The notes under the pieces are model-generated. The model was not told where the DNA came from. It was given only the letters and a program-made list of their open reading frames with translations, and searched no databases. The translations under genes and the position numbers were made by a program. 64,000 nt of DNA, taken from the NCBI GenBank assembly GCA_031763025.1, contig JASSKH010000001.1:17213142-17277141 (forward strand), given 5' to 3'. Positions 49,795-60,761 of the stretch are shown in pieces. The DNA comes from Macrocystis pyrifera. Lineage: Eukaryota; Sar; Phaeophyceae; Laminariales; Laminariaceae. Every line of letters begins with the position of its first letter. Positions within the stretch are counted from its first letter, which is position 1.

Positions 49795-49890
49795 GGCATC
49801 TCTCTAGGATTGAAGAATCGGCACGGACGATGGTTGTGCTGGATGCCGACGGGTAGAAAGAACGGTTTAATGTGAAGAAAGCACACAGGC
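49795..49890 (+). repeat. dispersed repeat E, copy
   Basis: 'atctctctaggattgaag' to 'gaacggtttaatgtgaagaa' is nearly identical to 8635-8720; followed by AGCACACA. Confidence 0.6.
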
Positions 49891-50439
49891 TATCTATCAC
49901 TCTGACGGTAGCTAAATTATTTTAGATCTTTTGTGGCCGTTCCAATGTTCCTCATATCTACGGTTGGAGAGGTAACGGATACTATCACTGGTCAGCAACA
50001 GATGGCAGGGTACTAGATGCATGGAGATGGTGGGAACTACGAGGCTATTTGGAGAAGAAGGGTTCAAGAGATTGCAGTAGACATGTTCATAAGGGGATTT
50101 GCGTTTTTGGTCTATTAACAGTTTCAAGTGTTCAGGTCTGATTCGTGACATCTATCGTGTCTGGGATGATTGGGTTACCTCTTGTACGTGCGTGGCGTGA
50201 TTGGACACGTGGAACAAACACCACATGCATTGTCAGATGGCAAACAAAATGAAACTTGCGCAAAATATACATCAGATCCGAATACGCTGAATACACTGGG
50301 ATCGCTCCTCAGTAGAGAATCCAGTAAGAAAGGCTTTACATCCTACTAAGCACTCAGGACCAAACATGCTCAATAAAAATACCGGAATATTTAGGTTTGT
50401 GTGTGTATGATGGGTCGTGTTTACTAATGTCCACCGTAG
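49891..50439. other. no exon recognised
   Basis: About 550 bp with nothing identified on either strand. Confidence 0.35.
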
Positions 50440-50788
50440 TATCTAGACCCTCCACATGCTAACCTGCAGATCTACCATGCTGTGTAGGGTATGATTATTA
50501 CGGGGGGCCACAGTAAATAGGACCAAATATTGTTAGTAAAAATAGAGAAATATATAGGCTTTCGTGTTTACCGCAAGTCCTATTTACTATGGTCCCCGGC
50601 GATGGTATACATCCAACCCAGGGGACATGTGCTATATATAGGTCATGAATATATATATATTATGTCCGTTCCGGCAACATGAACTGGATCATACAGATCA
50701 GGAGTAGGGTATCTGCCCGGAAAGATCTAGATCATGAACTGTGGAAATGATCTGTAGACGATCTGTACATGATCTGTCGGAGGTGTGA
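50440..50788. mobile_element. MITE-like element A interrupted by element B
   Basis: The outer copy ends CATGATCTGTCGGAGGTGTG at 50788. Its interior is broken at about 50495-50602 by an element B (TTATTACGGGGGGCCACAGT to ACTATGGTCCCCGG). So B inserted after A. Confidence 0.65.
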
Positions 50789-51035
50789 AGGTTTGCCCTC
50801 GTACATACCACCTACATACTACAGGACCTATTGTACATACCGCAAACATACCACATACATACCGTCCGCACCAAATGTACCGTTAAAAAACAAGTCCGCA
50901 CAACGTACCTCGCGACAACACGCCCATAACACAGCAGTAGTACCAGTATACAGACAGCATACGATCAGATCTTACATATATACATATTGCGTCCCTCTTT
51001 TGCGAAAACACTAAATTGCACCCCCCCGGTGCTCC

Positions 51036-51110
51036 GTCTCGAAAGGGATGCGTGGTCAATGGTCAAAAGACTAAGGCAAGCAACAAATGAGTACGCCCCC
51101 CCCCCCCCAT
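51036..51110 (+). mobile_element. 3' end of poly(C)-tailed LINE
   Basis: 'gctccgtctcgaaaggga' to 'aacaaatgagtacgccccc', ending in a 13-C run. The coding end is in the same sense. Confidence 0.65.
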
Positions 51111-51858
51111 CGCGTTTGTGGCCCTCACAGAGCTAATCCTGATACGTACGCGATATAATTATGGGCTCAGCAAATCAATCAACACTGTGGCTTGGGGTCA
51201 CCACACCATCTTCTTCTCCACCGTCTTCTTCTCTTCTATTGAAGCTTCTCGTGCAAGTCACCTGACAGTGACTACGTGTTAGCCTCGAACATCGACTGTG
51301 TAGTGACCGGCCATCGGCAATCGAGTCTCGACGTGCACATCAGCTACGCGCTGGTACACGTCAACACCTGATATTTTGCACTACGTACACATCGGACGCA
51401 AAAAAGCAACGGCTGGGCAGCTTCTCAGGAGTATAGGCCCGTACGAAACGTCTAAAAAGGTGCAAACACAACTTTGTTTTCGTTTTTCCCGCTCTTCCCA
51501 TTTATTGTCTTCCCCCCCTCCTCCTCCTTTTCTCTCTCCTTTTCTCTCTCACTCCTGGTATTAATAGTTGTAACTCAGATCCGGGGTCACATAGCAGGCA
51601 GGCTCTCCTCCCCCCTCCCCACCACGGCCCGTGCCTTGCCTTTTTATCGCGAGGTTAAGACTTCAGCCATTTCTTCCCTCGTCGACTCACGTGATGGGGG
51701 AGCAACCAACAACAAGCAGCTCAAGACCCTGTCGGTCTGTTGTGGCGCACGATCATCGCGCTCCATCTATAATTATTGTTTTCTTTTTCTCCGTGGTCGG
51801 ATCTCGTGGGTATATCCCGTTGTTCACAACCTCGTTCTCCATGTCAAGATACCAACAC
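51111..51858. other. repeat S and unassigned sequence
   Basis: Repeat S, plus strand, at about 51490-51700 ('gtaactcagatccggggtca', 'cacatagcaggcaggct', 'tttttatcgcgagg'). Also a fragment of the 30.4-kb duplication near 51375-51420. No exon seen. Confidence 0.45.
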
Positions 51859-51860
51859 AC

Positions 51861-51901
<41 letters not shown>

Positions 51902-52008
51902 CAGCAGTAGTAGTAGTAGCAGCAGTAGTAGTAGCAGCAGCAGTAGTAGTAGTAGCAGTAGCAACAGTAGTAGTAGTAGTAGTAGTAGCAGTAGCAGTAG
52001 CAGTAGTA

Positions 52009-52049
<41 letters not shown>

Positions 52050-52050
52050 T
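51859..52050. repeat. (AGT)n / (AGC) microsatellite
   Basis: About 190 bp of AGT with scattered AGC and AAC units. Its right end passes directly into an element B. Confidence 0.8.
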
Positions 52051-52445
52051 TTCGGGGGAGCACAGTAAATAGGACCCATGGTACAGACAAAAAAAACTAG
52101 CAGCAGCATATATTTACCTACTTTTACTAAAAATATTTGGTCCTAGCCCTGAAGGACCGCTCGGCAGCTAGGGGAAGGGAGGAAGAAGCCGGAGGAATGC
52201 GACCAATGACCTGGGGACGGAACGTTGATGAGGAATAGGATACACTATACCGGTAGCTAAAATGAAATGAGGTGGGGAACTAAAACTGGGGAACGACTAG
52301 CAGAGAAGTGTGTGAGGGATATACTACTGATTTACGGAAGGATATCCGGTTGACATAGGAACGGCATCTACGCTATTATATTGTCGGAAGGCAAGCACAA
52401 TAATATTTGGTCCTATGTACTATTTACTATGGTCCCCCGTAATAG
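52048..52445. mobile_element. MITE-like element B inside (AGT)n, split by a LINE end
   Basis: Left part 52048-52145 (TTTCGGGGGAGCACAGTAAAT on), right part 52402-52445 to TGGTCCCCCGTAATAG. The middle is LINE D. Confidence 0.8.
52146..52401 (+). mobile_element. 5'-truncated LINE D with 14-bp target duplication
   Basis: 256 bp matching the minus-strand copy at 25741-25998, ending TTGTCGGAAGGCAAGCACAA. AATATTTGGTCCTA is present on both sides (52132-52145 and 52402-52415), the signature of target-primed reverse transcription. Confidence 0.88.
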
Positions 52446-52459
52446 ATGCGGTCCCTTAT

Positions 52460-52625
52460 GGTGCCGGTCGAGTACTGCCGGCTACCCGCTATAGTATAGT
52501 AGTGCTTGTGGAATCGCCTGGCAGGGATGGGAACAACAAGTGTGGCAGTGTGCGGAGTAATTAGTGCCGGTTGACGTTATAGTGCCGTATCCGGTGTTGT
52601 TGGCGGGCTAGTACCGGCACTATTA
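52460..52625. repeat. dispersed repeat F, copy
   Basis: Shares 'tggcagtgtgcggagtaa' and 'tagtgccggttg' with 2160-2210, and 'ccggcactattaatac' at its end. Confidence 0.5.
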
Positions 52626-52735
52626 ATACTATAGATTGGCCCTTTTTTTTCGCCAGGATGCGGCGCGGGGGACGAAAACCCACGCTGGCCAAATGCGGAG
52701 CAACAACAGTAGCGGCGGGTTGAACCCGTCTGTAT

Positions 52736-52790
52736 CTCTCTCTCTCCCCCCCCCCCCCCCCCCCCCCCCTCTCTCTCTCTCTCGCTCTCT
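52736..52790. repeat. poly-C run flanked by (CT)n
   Basis: CTCTCTCTCT, about 23 C, then CTCTCTCTCT. No LINE end is attached. Confidence 0.6.
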
Positions 52791-53150
52791 AGTATTATAA
52801 TATGTGTGCATGATTCAGAGTCCTACGAACAGCGACTGGTGCTACTGCGGTACGACGGTAGGAAATTCGATTTCAAGCATCTCTAACAGAACGGAACATA
52901 CCGACGATATTTTTTCGGAGGGTCAAAATAAGTGGATAGCAAGAATAAGACGGCCTCGTTATCAATATTTTTCTATGTAGACGGTGCCTGCGGGTCTCTT
53001 GGGCGTTTTTCACACCTCGTGATTGTCGAAACATCCCTCGGGAGCAGGACGCGGCGGGGCGGCTGCGGCCTGCCCAGGAGTGGCTTCGTCCGGCTGCTCG
53101 CGTTTCGCTTTCTTTGCGGAGGCGTTTCTTCTCCTATCGTTTCATAGCAT

Positions 53151-54018
53151 GCGGGCAGTGGGGTGGGGGGGGGGGGGCGTACTCATTTGTTGCTTGCCTT
53201 AGTCGTTTGACCATTGACCACGCATCCCTTCCGAGACGGAGCACCGTTCCTACTCCTAATAGAGACACCTACAACATATGGGAGCTCATTACGTTGTTTC
53301 CATATATTACATAGAAACTTTTTGCTGATCTTATCCCCTTCCTGTCTGGCCGCCTGTGGCCACCATCTATATCCCAGAATAGCGATCGTTTTCTCGCTGC
53401 TATTCAGGGTATCAAGCTCCATGTCACATTCGTCTATTTTCCTCATCTCCTCTTCTAACACGTCCCGTTCTTCCTTGTATATTTCACATTCTCCTACTAT
53501 GTGAGTTCTACTTTCTATTGCTTTGTCACACGGGCACATCTGTGCATCTACTTCCTCCTCCCGGCCACAGGTATACCTCTTTCTTCTTTCTGGCAGGTCC
53601 AGGTCACCTACACGAAAGCGCAGTTTGAGCGTTTTCACGAAGTCTATTGGGCCGTGCAAGAATACGTTTTCATTCCTATTCCTTCCCTCAATCCCCCGTA
53701 CACCACTGAGTGCTTTTCCGATTCCACCTTGTTTCTTAGCGCTACGAGCCTTTCCCTTCTTTCTCTACCCTTTCTTCTACTTCTGCCTTGTACCTCCCAA
53801 ACGTCTCGGCGGACATCATCTCTTCTTGGTCTCCCCCTATATCCTTCCATACTTTCTCAACTACGACATCCCACCTTATTCCAGCTCGCCCTATTGTTAC
53901 TTTCTCCCATACAGCTCTATCAACTATTGCTGGCAACCTCTTTTTTGGCATGGTCCTTACTTTTTGTTGCCATTTCAACTTTCTCATGTCTCTATTTGTC
54001 TTGACTGGGTGCGGGCAG
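53151..54018 (-). mobile_element. LINE C-terminal fragment with poly(C) tail, bounded by 8-bp repeat
   Basis: Minus-strand coding in three successive frames: KTNRDMRKLKWQQKVRTMPK and VEKVWKDIGGDQEEMMSAET, then ALRNKVESEKHSVVYGGLRE, then LKLRFRVGDLDLPERRKRYT, a CPCDKAIESRTHIVGECEIY zinc-knuckle-like block (C-x-C-x8-H-x4-C) and WKQRNELPYVVGVSIRSRNG. Two frameshifts are needed. After the stop come about 15 bp, GAGTACG and a C run. GCGGGCAG sits on both sides (53151-53158 and 54011-54018). It is 5' truncated; the polymerase is absent. Confidence 0.78.
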
Positions 54019-54472
54019 CAGGGGGGGGGGGGGGGGGTGAACGGGTCGAGGGTCTCCTTTTGGTTGGACGAACGGAAATAGCTCATATTGACGAAACACA
54101 ACGAAAACTCAACGACCGGTGCATTGCCACATAAGTGCCACATGCACTTACTGATCATGTATGGGCATATACCTGATATACAACAGTAACATAAAAGTGG
54201 CACAACTGCTGCTGCTGCTGTTGCACGGTGCTGCCAACAATGCAGCTTTACAACCTCTCGGAAAAATCGCCGTTCGTTGCTTGCATAATTGGTACCTGAT
54301 ACCTGGTACACGCTCGACGCCAGACAGCAGGCACCATGTATACCTCAGCTGTGGTATCAAAAGATGCCATACTCTTGTGTACTGCTGTGCACTGTAAGAT
54401 ACCGGTCTTCTCGGGGGGCTCATTTAGTCCCTCTTGTAGTGCCTCTCGTAGTGCCTCTTTTAGTGAGGGGGT
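54019..54472. other. poly-G run and unassigned sequence
   Basis: About 17 G at 54021-54037. Downstream 'ttacagcagtagcac' type words and TACCTGGTA near 54300. A CTCTTGTAGTGC / CTCTCGTAGTGC short tandem at 54429-54465. No exon recognised. Confidence 0.4.
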
Positions 54473-54520
54473 AGTCAGCCAAGGCAAAAGGAAGGGAAGG
54501 GGCCAAGCCGCGGTCTCCTA
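54473..54520. repeat. lone monomer related to the 64-bp satellite
   Basis: 'agtcagccaagg' and 'ggccaagccgcggtctcct' match the satellite core of 43-44 kb, with an 18-bp A/G-rich insertion between the two parts. Confidence 0.5.
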
Positions 54521-54639
54521 CTCGTACGCGGCTGCTTCTTCGCTTGGTATCCTCGGGTATCACACGTACAATTATTCATAGCCGCACGAGTTAAGTACAG
54601 CAGTGAATATCAGATAAAAACGGATGCATGCACCCCGTG

Positions 54640-54740
54640 GTGGGGAGAGAGGGGGCAGGAGTGCTCGCTATCCATGTGGCCCCGGATCTGAGTTACGAGA
54701 TGGAGGGAGCTGGAGCAGCACGCGGGGCAAGGACAATAAA
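54640..54740 (-). repeat. dispersed repeat S, minus-strand copy
   Basis: 'tatccatgtggccccggatctg' and 'agttacgagatggagg' mirror the plus copies at 44.5 and 51.6 kb. Partial. Confidence 0.5.
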
Positions 54741-54924
54741 TAAGACGGGAAAAAACCAAGGTACCGTATAATAATATCGTTCATGTCACGCATACCACCA
54801 GGTATGGCATGGTCCAACTTGAAACGGGTCGTTGGTTTCGCTGGCGGTTAGCAAACAAATACCACAACGATTGCGACCAACACCGGAGGAGGGTAACCGG
54901 CCGCCACTCTCGCACAACTCTTAC

Positions 54925-55022
54925 CTGCCCAGGTACGCCAGACCGGCCCCGGCAGCGATAACTCCGAGGGCCACGACCGCCCACGTGCGAGTTCGGGGGC
55001 TCCAAACCAGCTTGCCCCGCAT
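54925..55022 (-). CDS. candidate first coding exon with membrane anchor
   Basis: ATG at 55022 (minus) opens MRGKLVWSPRTRTW followed by AVVALGVIAAGAGLAYLG, a classic single hydrophobic helix preceded by positive residues, and ends in AG/GTAAGA, phase 2. It looks like a signal-anchor exon. It precedes the kinase exons on the same strand, which would make that kinase membrane-tethered, but the next visible exon starts in phase 0, so another exon must lie between or the two are separate genes. The frame is open further upstream, so the start is a choice. Confidence 0.35.
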
Positions 55023-56366
55023 GATGACTTTGCCTTTTATCGTCACAGCCGCACCGCGTGGAAAAAGCAAACTGGCGTTGGGGTGAAGAGTTTTGGATCG
55101 AAATGCGCAACCGCGACACCCCTGAAAATAATCCAAGAGCCAGAAAAGTATGCTCAGGCGTACGCGGGGGAGGAGGCAAGTTTCCTGCTGGAATGGGTTG
55201 ATCGTGGATGCCCGGATCCCGACTCGGATATGGTTTGGGGCGTGAAACTCAAGTGCTCCGCACCAATGGGGGATGAGAGAGGGGGGCTGGCTGGCATCCG
55301 CAGCGTGAACAAAACGCGGCGAGATTAATTCCCGAACCGGGACAAGAGATCCGCAAGGAAGAGGCAAGATCGGAAAAATTTGAACCCCTGAGCACGTCTG
55401 TTGTCTGTTGACCGCTGCCCGCACAGCACCCCCCTTGGCCTTAAAACCGATCCTCGGGCTCTACACACCGTACTCGTGTTCCCACGTGCCAAGAAAATCC
55501 ACGGTTCGATCGTTGGAGCCAGAATCCAGAAAAACATTCAGTTTCGTAAAATATAGAGGCGTTTTTATAAGACGTACGTAAGTTGGAATATTGAATATTC
55601 ATACCTTTTTGACGGCCTGCCGCTGGTAGGTTGTGTTATTAGTGTGTACGAGGGACAAAGTGGGCGGGAGTAAGAAGACACCGACATACATCTGCCTAGA
55701 GTGGAGACAAGTACACCAGCGTTGCCGTTGACTACCTCGTGGCTGGAGAAGCTCCCAAGTGCTTTCAGAGGTACGGATAAGAGGTGGCCACAAGACTTTT
55801 TTTGTTTGGAGTGCAGCGTACTGGTATCCTGCCGCGTTTGTCTTTGCCTCGTACTGTAGGAGTAGCACCTTCTAGCTGCTAGGCTGCGAGCTACTAGCAC
55901 TACACCTAATAGCCGCTAAGCTGATACATGCTGCCAATCTACAAGTAAACGCAGATCTGCAGTAGATTGCCGACGCAGACTGGTCATAATCGGTGCATAT
56001 TGCCGTACTGCTGTAGTACTGCTGTAGCACGAGTACTGGCTATAGAATACTGCTGTCGTACCTGATACTGAAACTGATACACTGGTACTATTAATACTGC
56101 TGTACGACAACAGACTGCTATGCCGTCGTTCGGAGACTTCATGTCCCTCGTAAATCATGTTTTGTTTTTCGAACTAAAGGAAAGGAGTATATGTGATTGC
56201 AGGGTAAAAGGCATTGAGGTGCTGGGTATTGGTGTACCATATTACACGAACGAGCCCACGAGCCTTGTTTCAGTACAGCCTCGCGTATATCATACGTACC
56301 AGTACTCTTTACCAGGCATGTCAGTTGCTGATGATGCCTGATAGTGGTACGTACAGTAGTGCTAGA
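55023..56366. other. upstream region, no gene assigned
   Basis: 55023-55330 is GC-balanced and open in several frames; it may be the 5' leader of the minus-strand anchor exon. Beyond that I see CTGCTGTA and TATTAATA words (55990-56110) and TACCTGGT variants, nothing coding. Confidence 0.35.
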
Positions 56367-56600
56367 ACAGATCGCACAGGTCATCTACAAATAGATCGTT
56401 CAGGGCAGATACGTTTCTGATCTTTCCGATCTGTATCATCTAGCTCATGTTGCCGGGTGGAAACCGTAAAATCTGCATGCTCTAGAATATGTTTCAGAGG
56501 ATTGAGTCTGTACTACTCTGTGCACTACTCTACACAGCAGCATGCAGATCATGCACAACATCTCATAACGACTTCAGGATATAGACGATCTACAGAGTGG
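56367..56600. mobile_element. MITE-like element A, degraded copy
   Basis: Recognisable from 'gatcgcacaggtcatctaca', 'tagctcatgttgccgggtgg' and 'gatctacagagtggtggtct'. Ends are eroded. Confidence 0.45.
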
Positions 56601-57749
56601 TGGTCTGTGAGATGGCACTATTAATACTATTGTACGTTTAACGCAGATATTTATACGTGTACGTTTTCGTCATATTGTAGCGAGATACTGCTCTACGGTA
56701 TACCTGGTATACGACGTCTCGATTTCCTTGCTGCACCTTGCACACGCTAGGGAAGCAGCACGAGCAGCAAGTATACACCGATGGACACGACATCACGAAA
56801 CACACACGATCAAACCCTAGATCATGAGGCAAGTGCTGCTGTTACCACTACACCGCCGTATGTGACCTTTGGAGAATTGCACGCAGCGTGCCAAGCCAGC
56901 GGCACGGATATAGCCCATTGTCTCACAGCAGTATAGGACTACGGATGCTAAATAACGTAATATAATAGTAATAAAGAAAGAACGTACGGCCCACTCGTTG
57001 ACGGACGCTACGTAAGAAAGTCGGGATAGGAATTCATGCCCAGCGACGAGCGCTGCACTAAATCCTGTATATATAGTAGCCTATCTATGCTCAATGTTGT
57101 TCAAGGATGGTGTCAAAATAAGGTTCTAAGCCTTGCTCACATCACATCAAGGTTTCTTGTTGGCAGGCCCATACTGTACAATCAAGTATCTAGGAATACA
57201 GGCCGTGCGACTCGCCTCCGTTGCCCTTTTTTGCCCTTTTATCACGACGACCTGACTGGAATCGACCCCAAACTTGATCCAGTCACACGGCCCACCACGA
57301 AGCTACGGCCGTGTTACAGACTCCCCCGCCCGCTTGCCGCGACATCGTGACCGAACAACACAACAACAACATAAATAAGACAGGACCTATTGATAGACCT
57401 GAGTTTGTTAACAGAGTTTCACATGTTGACACGTTTACCGACCCTGCTCCCACTTGGTACCCTAATCCCACGTCGACCTAATCCCACCCTGACCTAAGCG
57501 CTGCTCCCTGACCCTCGAAATATAGTTTGCCGCCGGCAGGGCGCACCAAACACCCTGATCCAACCAGACTTTATTCGCCAGAGTCGAGGTTTCCACGAAA
57601 ATGGTCACAGCAGAAAACGGGAACGACACTAAAACCGGTATACAAATCTAGTGTCTGACCTGTGGCAGGCTTTTGTCTACAAATAGTTGCGCCCGACGCT
57701 CAACGTATTTCGCATGCTGCTGCAACCTATTAATAGTACTGCTACTACT
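56601..57749. other. intergenic, no gene seen
   Basis: About 1.1 kb between the element A copy and the CTA microsatellite. Open frames such as that near 57036 show no domain. Confidence 0.35.
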
Positions 57750-57895
57750 ATTATTTATATACTACTACTACTACTACTACTATTACGGGGGTCCATAGTT
57801 AACAGGACCTATAGTGTACATAAAAACATATATATTTTCCTATTTTTACTAACAAAATTTGGTCCCGTTAACTATGGACCCCTGTAATACTACTA

Positions 57896-57941
<46 letters not shown>

Positions 57942-58025
57942 AACTACTACTACTTCTACTAGGCTACGACTGCTACTGCTATTGCTACTACTATTACTAC
58001 TCCTACTGCTACTGCTACCACAGAA
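57750..58025. repeat. (CTA)n microsatellite carrying an element B
   Basis: CTA/ACT repeats at 57755-57780 and 57890-58020 surround the element. TGCTATTGC variants appear in the right half. Confidence 0.8.
57781..57889. mobile_element. MITE-like element B inside (CTA)n
   Basis: TATTACGGGGGTCCATAGTT to AACTATGGACCCCTGTAATA, inserted between CTACTAC and TACTAC; well preserved. Confidence 0.8.
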
Positions 58026-58139
58026 TATGATCTGCCCCCCCCACCCCCCCCATCGCACCCCCTCCCTCCTTCCTGCAATTGACCTTTACCCTCGATAAGC
58101 AAGCCCCTAGCTTCTATCGAGGGCACACCAGGTAAATCG

Positions 58140-59973
58140 ATGTCCCAAGCCTTGATTGGCGGTGCAAACAACCCCGCCTTCATCCATGGCACCGCACAAA
58201 TCAAATCCGTGCGGCCTCCCTTCGCCTGCTCGTTCTGCGGAGAAACCTTCCGCGTCGACTACCACGGCAGAAAGCCTCCATTCTGTCCCCAGGTGGTGTT
58301 CATGGAAGACGTGTTCTGCATGAAAGACCCATTTTCCGCGGGAGGAGGAGGGGGCGAGAATGTGAGAGGTTTTTCAAGGGTTCAGTTATGGAATAGAGGA
58401 CAGGGGGCAGGGGAACAGGGGCTCATTCCACCCTCGTGCCGTCTTCGGGCACACGGTTGGTTGCTGCTTGACGATGCTGTTGATGCTTTCTTAGTTTTTT
58501 TGTGATAATGAATGATAGCGTACACGGGCATAATAGATGGCCTCCTGAATATATATATATATATAAATGGTGGCTTTGATACGGACCAGATGGCGTCAAC
58601 GAGGTTCGGCGCTTATGAGCTAGGCCTGTGCTGGACAACTTGGTTGGGCTTCCAATGGTGCCTCCGAGCCTCCTGCTTGCATGCAATTATTCAATCGCTC
58701 CTCCTTTGTTTTTTTCATCTTTCCCCCCCTGATACACAGACAGAAACTTAAGTCTGAACACTTATAGTAAAGCACAACCACCTGGCGAATAGGGTATTTT
58801 CGACGCTCATGGTGTGAACGTTTTAGGTAGACAATTGTGTACCTGGTACCACATACTAAACATATTTTTTGAAAATAAGGCTCATTGTTCAATGTCAAAA
58901 GTCAATGTCAATGCCACAGCGTACATTCTATGTGTGCATGATGCAAAAAATCATCAGTGCTCCTGTCTTGCAAGTAGAGCGCCCCCACACACCCCACGAT
59001 CCCGAACGCAGCAGCAGGAACATCAGTACATAAATCCTAGAAAATCCCACACCATTCTGTCCGGAAAAAGTAAGGTCCTTTCGGGTATTAATGTTCATCT
59101 ACACGTTCCTTAAATTTCCGAACAACGTAGTAGTACATAGTCCCACGAACACAGTGGGTAGTGCATACAGCGGGTACTCCGATTGAAGAAAGGTGTGATT
59201 CGGGCCGAAGTACCGCTCTTATCTAGCGTTCTCTCTTATCCCAGAGTAGGAGAGTTTATCTCTTAATTTGGGGAAACCGCGAAAAAACACACTTGTACAT
59301 CAGTACCCGAGACGAAAGTGCGTTGAGGTGGGATTCGTCACCCCCGAAAGGCACGCTTGCACTGTGTAATTGCACGGAAGACGAACATAAACATGTCCCG
59401 TTCCTTCATCACTCCATACTCCCCAGAAGAGAGCGAGCAACCCTCACAATATTCGGGGTCTACACATAGGAAGGCGTGTCAGACCCGACTTCAGAGAGGG
59501 GTTGGGAAAACAAGGGGAATCCTCTTCTTTTTTTTCCAGCCGATTTTTCCCTTTCTTAACTGTACTAATATATTATCACATTATCTCTTGAATCGAGGTA
59601 CCCCCTCTGTAGTTCAGTTGTGCGCTGTCGATTTTGTGCGCCGACCCCTCCCCCCCCGCCATTGTCGCCGCCATCCACCGCCTTTCAGAGAAACTGCCTC
59701 CCTACTGTGGTCGGCGGAACGTGTGCTAACTGTGGTAAGGACGTTTGCGTTCAGTGTAGCCTGTTCTACGCCGCCAGGTTCTGCGGGGTTTGCGCGCGGG
59801 AGCACAGAACACGCCTCCCTTTGGAGCTGCAGCGCATGGTGGATGGCATCGGGCCCGCCGTCAGGAAAGGCACAAGTGGTGGTGGTGGCGGTGGTGGTGG
59901 CGTTAGGGGAGGCAAGGCACCGGTGGCTTCTTCTGTTGAGGAGAAGGTGCCACCGCCGCAGAAGAGATTGTGA
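58140..59973 (+). CDS. CDPF1: cysteine-rich DPF-motif protein (CDPF1 family), 2 exons
   Basis: Exons 58140-58361 (AAT/GTGAGA donor) and 59689-59973 (CCTTTCAG acceptor), phase 0, 168 residues. The family has one short domain with metal-binding cysteines around a conserved DPF; its biochemical role is not established. Seen: PPFACSFCGE (Cys30, Cys33), YHGRKPPFCPQVVFMEDVFC with the family's KPP and acidic block, MKDPF (63-65), then CANCGKDVC (86-94), VQCSLFYAARFCGVC (95-109) and a Leu/Arg-rich end. Cysteines pair as CxxC sets, likely two zinc sites. Human CDPF1 is about 123 residues; this copy adds 20 at the start and a Gly-rich tail ([15 protein letters not shown]). The ATG at 58140 is the first in the open stretch. 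Intron 1.3 kb. Confidence 0.85.
58362..59688 (+). other. CDPF1: CDPF1 intron
   Basis: Contains an (AT)n run near 58550-58566 and a TACCTGGTA near 58841. No insertion from the A, B or SINE families is seen. Confidence 0.75.
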
Positions 59974-59985
59974 CAATGGGGGGGG

Positions 59986-60560
59986 AATTCACCGCCTGTC
60001 TGCATGTGGGAGCATATAGTACTACCGTAGCGTTTTTTCTTATGTTTTTATCGAGGAAAGTCGCCGCCTCCCCGACTGTCGACGCATGTTGTACTATTAT
60101 TCTGAAGGAAAATGGCTTCCTGTGTAGGTGTCCGCGAATATTCCGCTGCTGTGTTATGGTATTGTTCTGAAGGAACGTTGCAGCCTGTCCGGGTGTCGGT
60201 GCATATTGTACGCCTGTTATTATACTTTGATCAGAACTAGGGAAAATCGGCGCCTGTGTAGGTGTCGGCGCTCGTGATGTGCTGTTGCATGTATTTTTTT
60301 TTCCTGGGGTGTTCTTCCACTCCAGATTTATTGGAAGCTGTCTTCTTGCGACCATGGACCCGATTATATGGCGATGAGTTTGAATGAGAACAACGACAAG
60401 AACAACATTTTTTTTTTTGTTTATCGTGAAATAAAGTCACTGCCTGTTGGGGTGTCGTTGCGCATGGTACTCCTGCTATGATACACAGGCGGTATCATGA
60501 TCATAAAGGAATATCGCGGCCTTTCTGTCGGCGCGTATTGTACTGTCGGCTCACATGTTG
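59986..60560. repeat. CDPF1: diverged ~65-75 bp tandem repeat in the CDPF1 3' flank
   Basis: Six or seven units begin near 59990, 60063, 60117, 60183, 60250, 60440 and 60510. They share a CGCCTGTNNGGGTGTCGGCGC core and a 'tattgtact' / 'ctgaaggaa' spacer. It starts 13 bp after the stop codon, so it would form most of the 3' UTR. Confidence 0.6.
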
Positions 60561-60761
60561 ATATATATATATGTTTACACTATGCTTTGAAGCATTACGG
60601 ATGTTTGAGACACGGATGCCATCGGTTGGCCAGCACTGTATGGTTGTTCAGTGTTGAGAGGTAGTTGTGTTCTTGTCGAAAGGGTAGCCCAGCCCCCCTT
60701 CTTGGCAGTCGCGCCCATTGGAGGCGCCAAATCTTTAATGCGGCATCTATAACCTGGTGCT

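Noticed and set aside
51474-52100. 208-codon poly-Ser/Val frame
   Set aside because: Translation of the (AGT)n microsatellite plus an element B.
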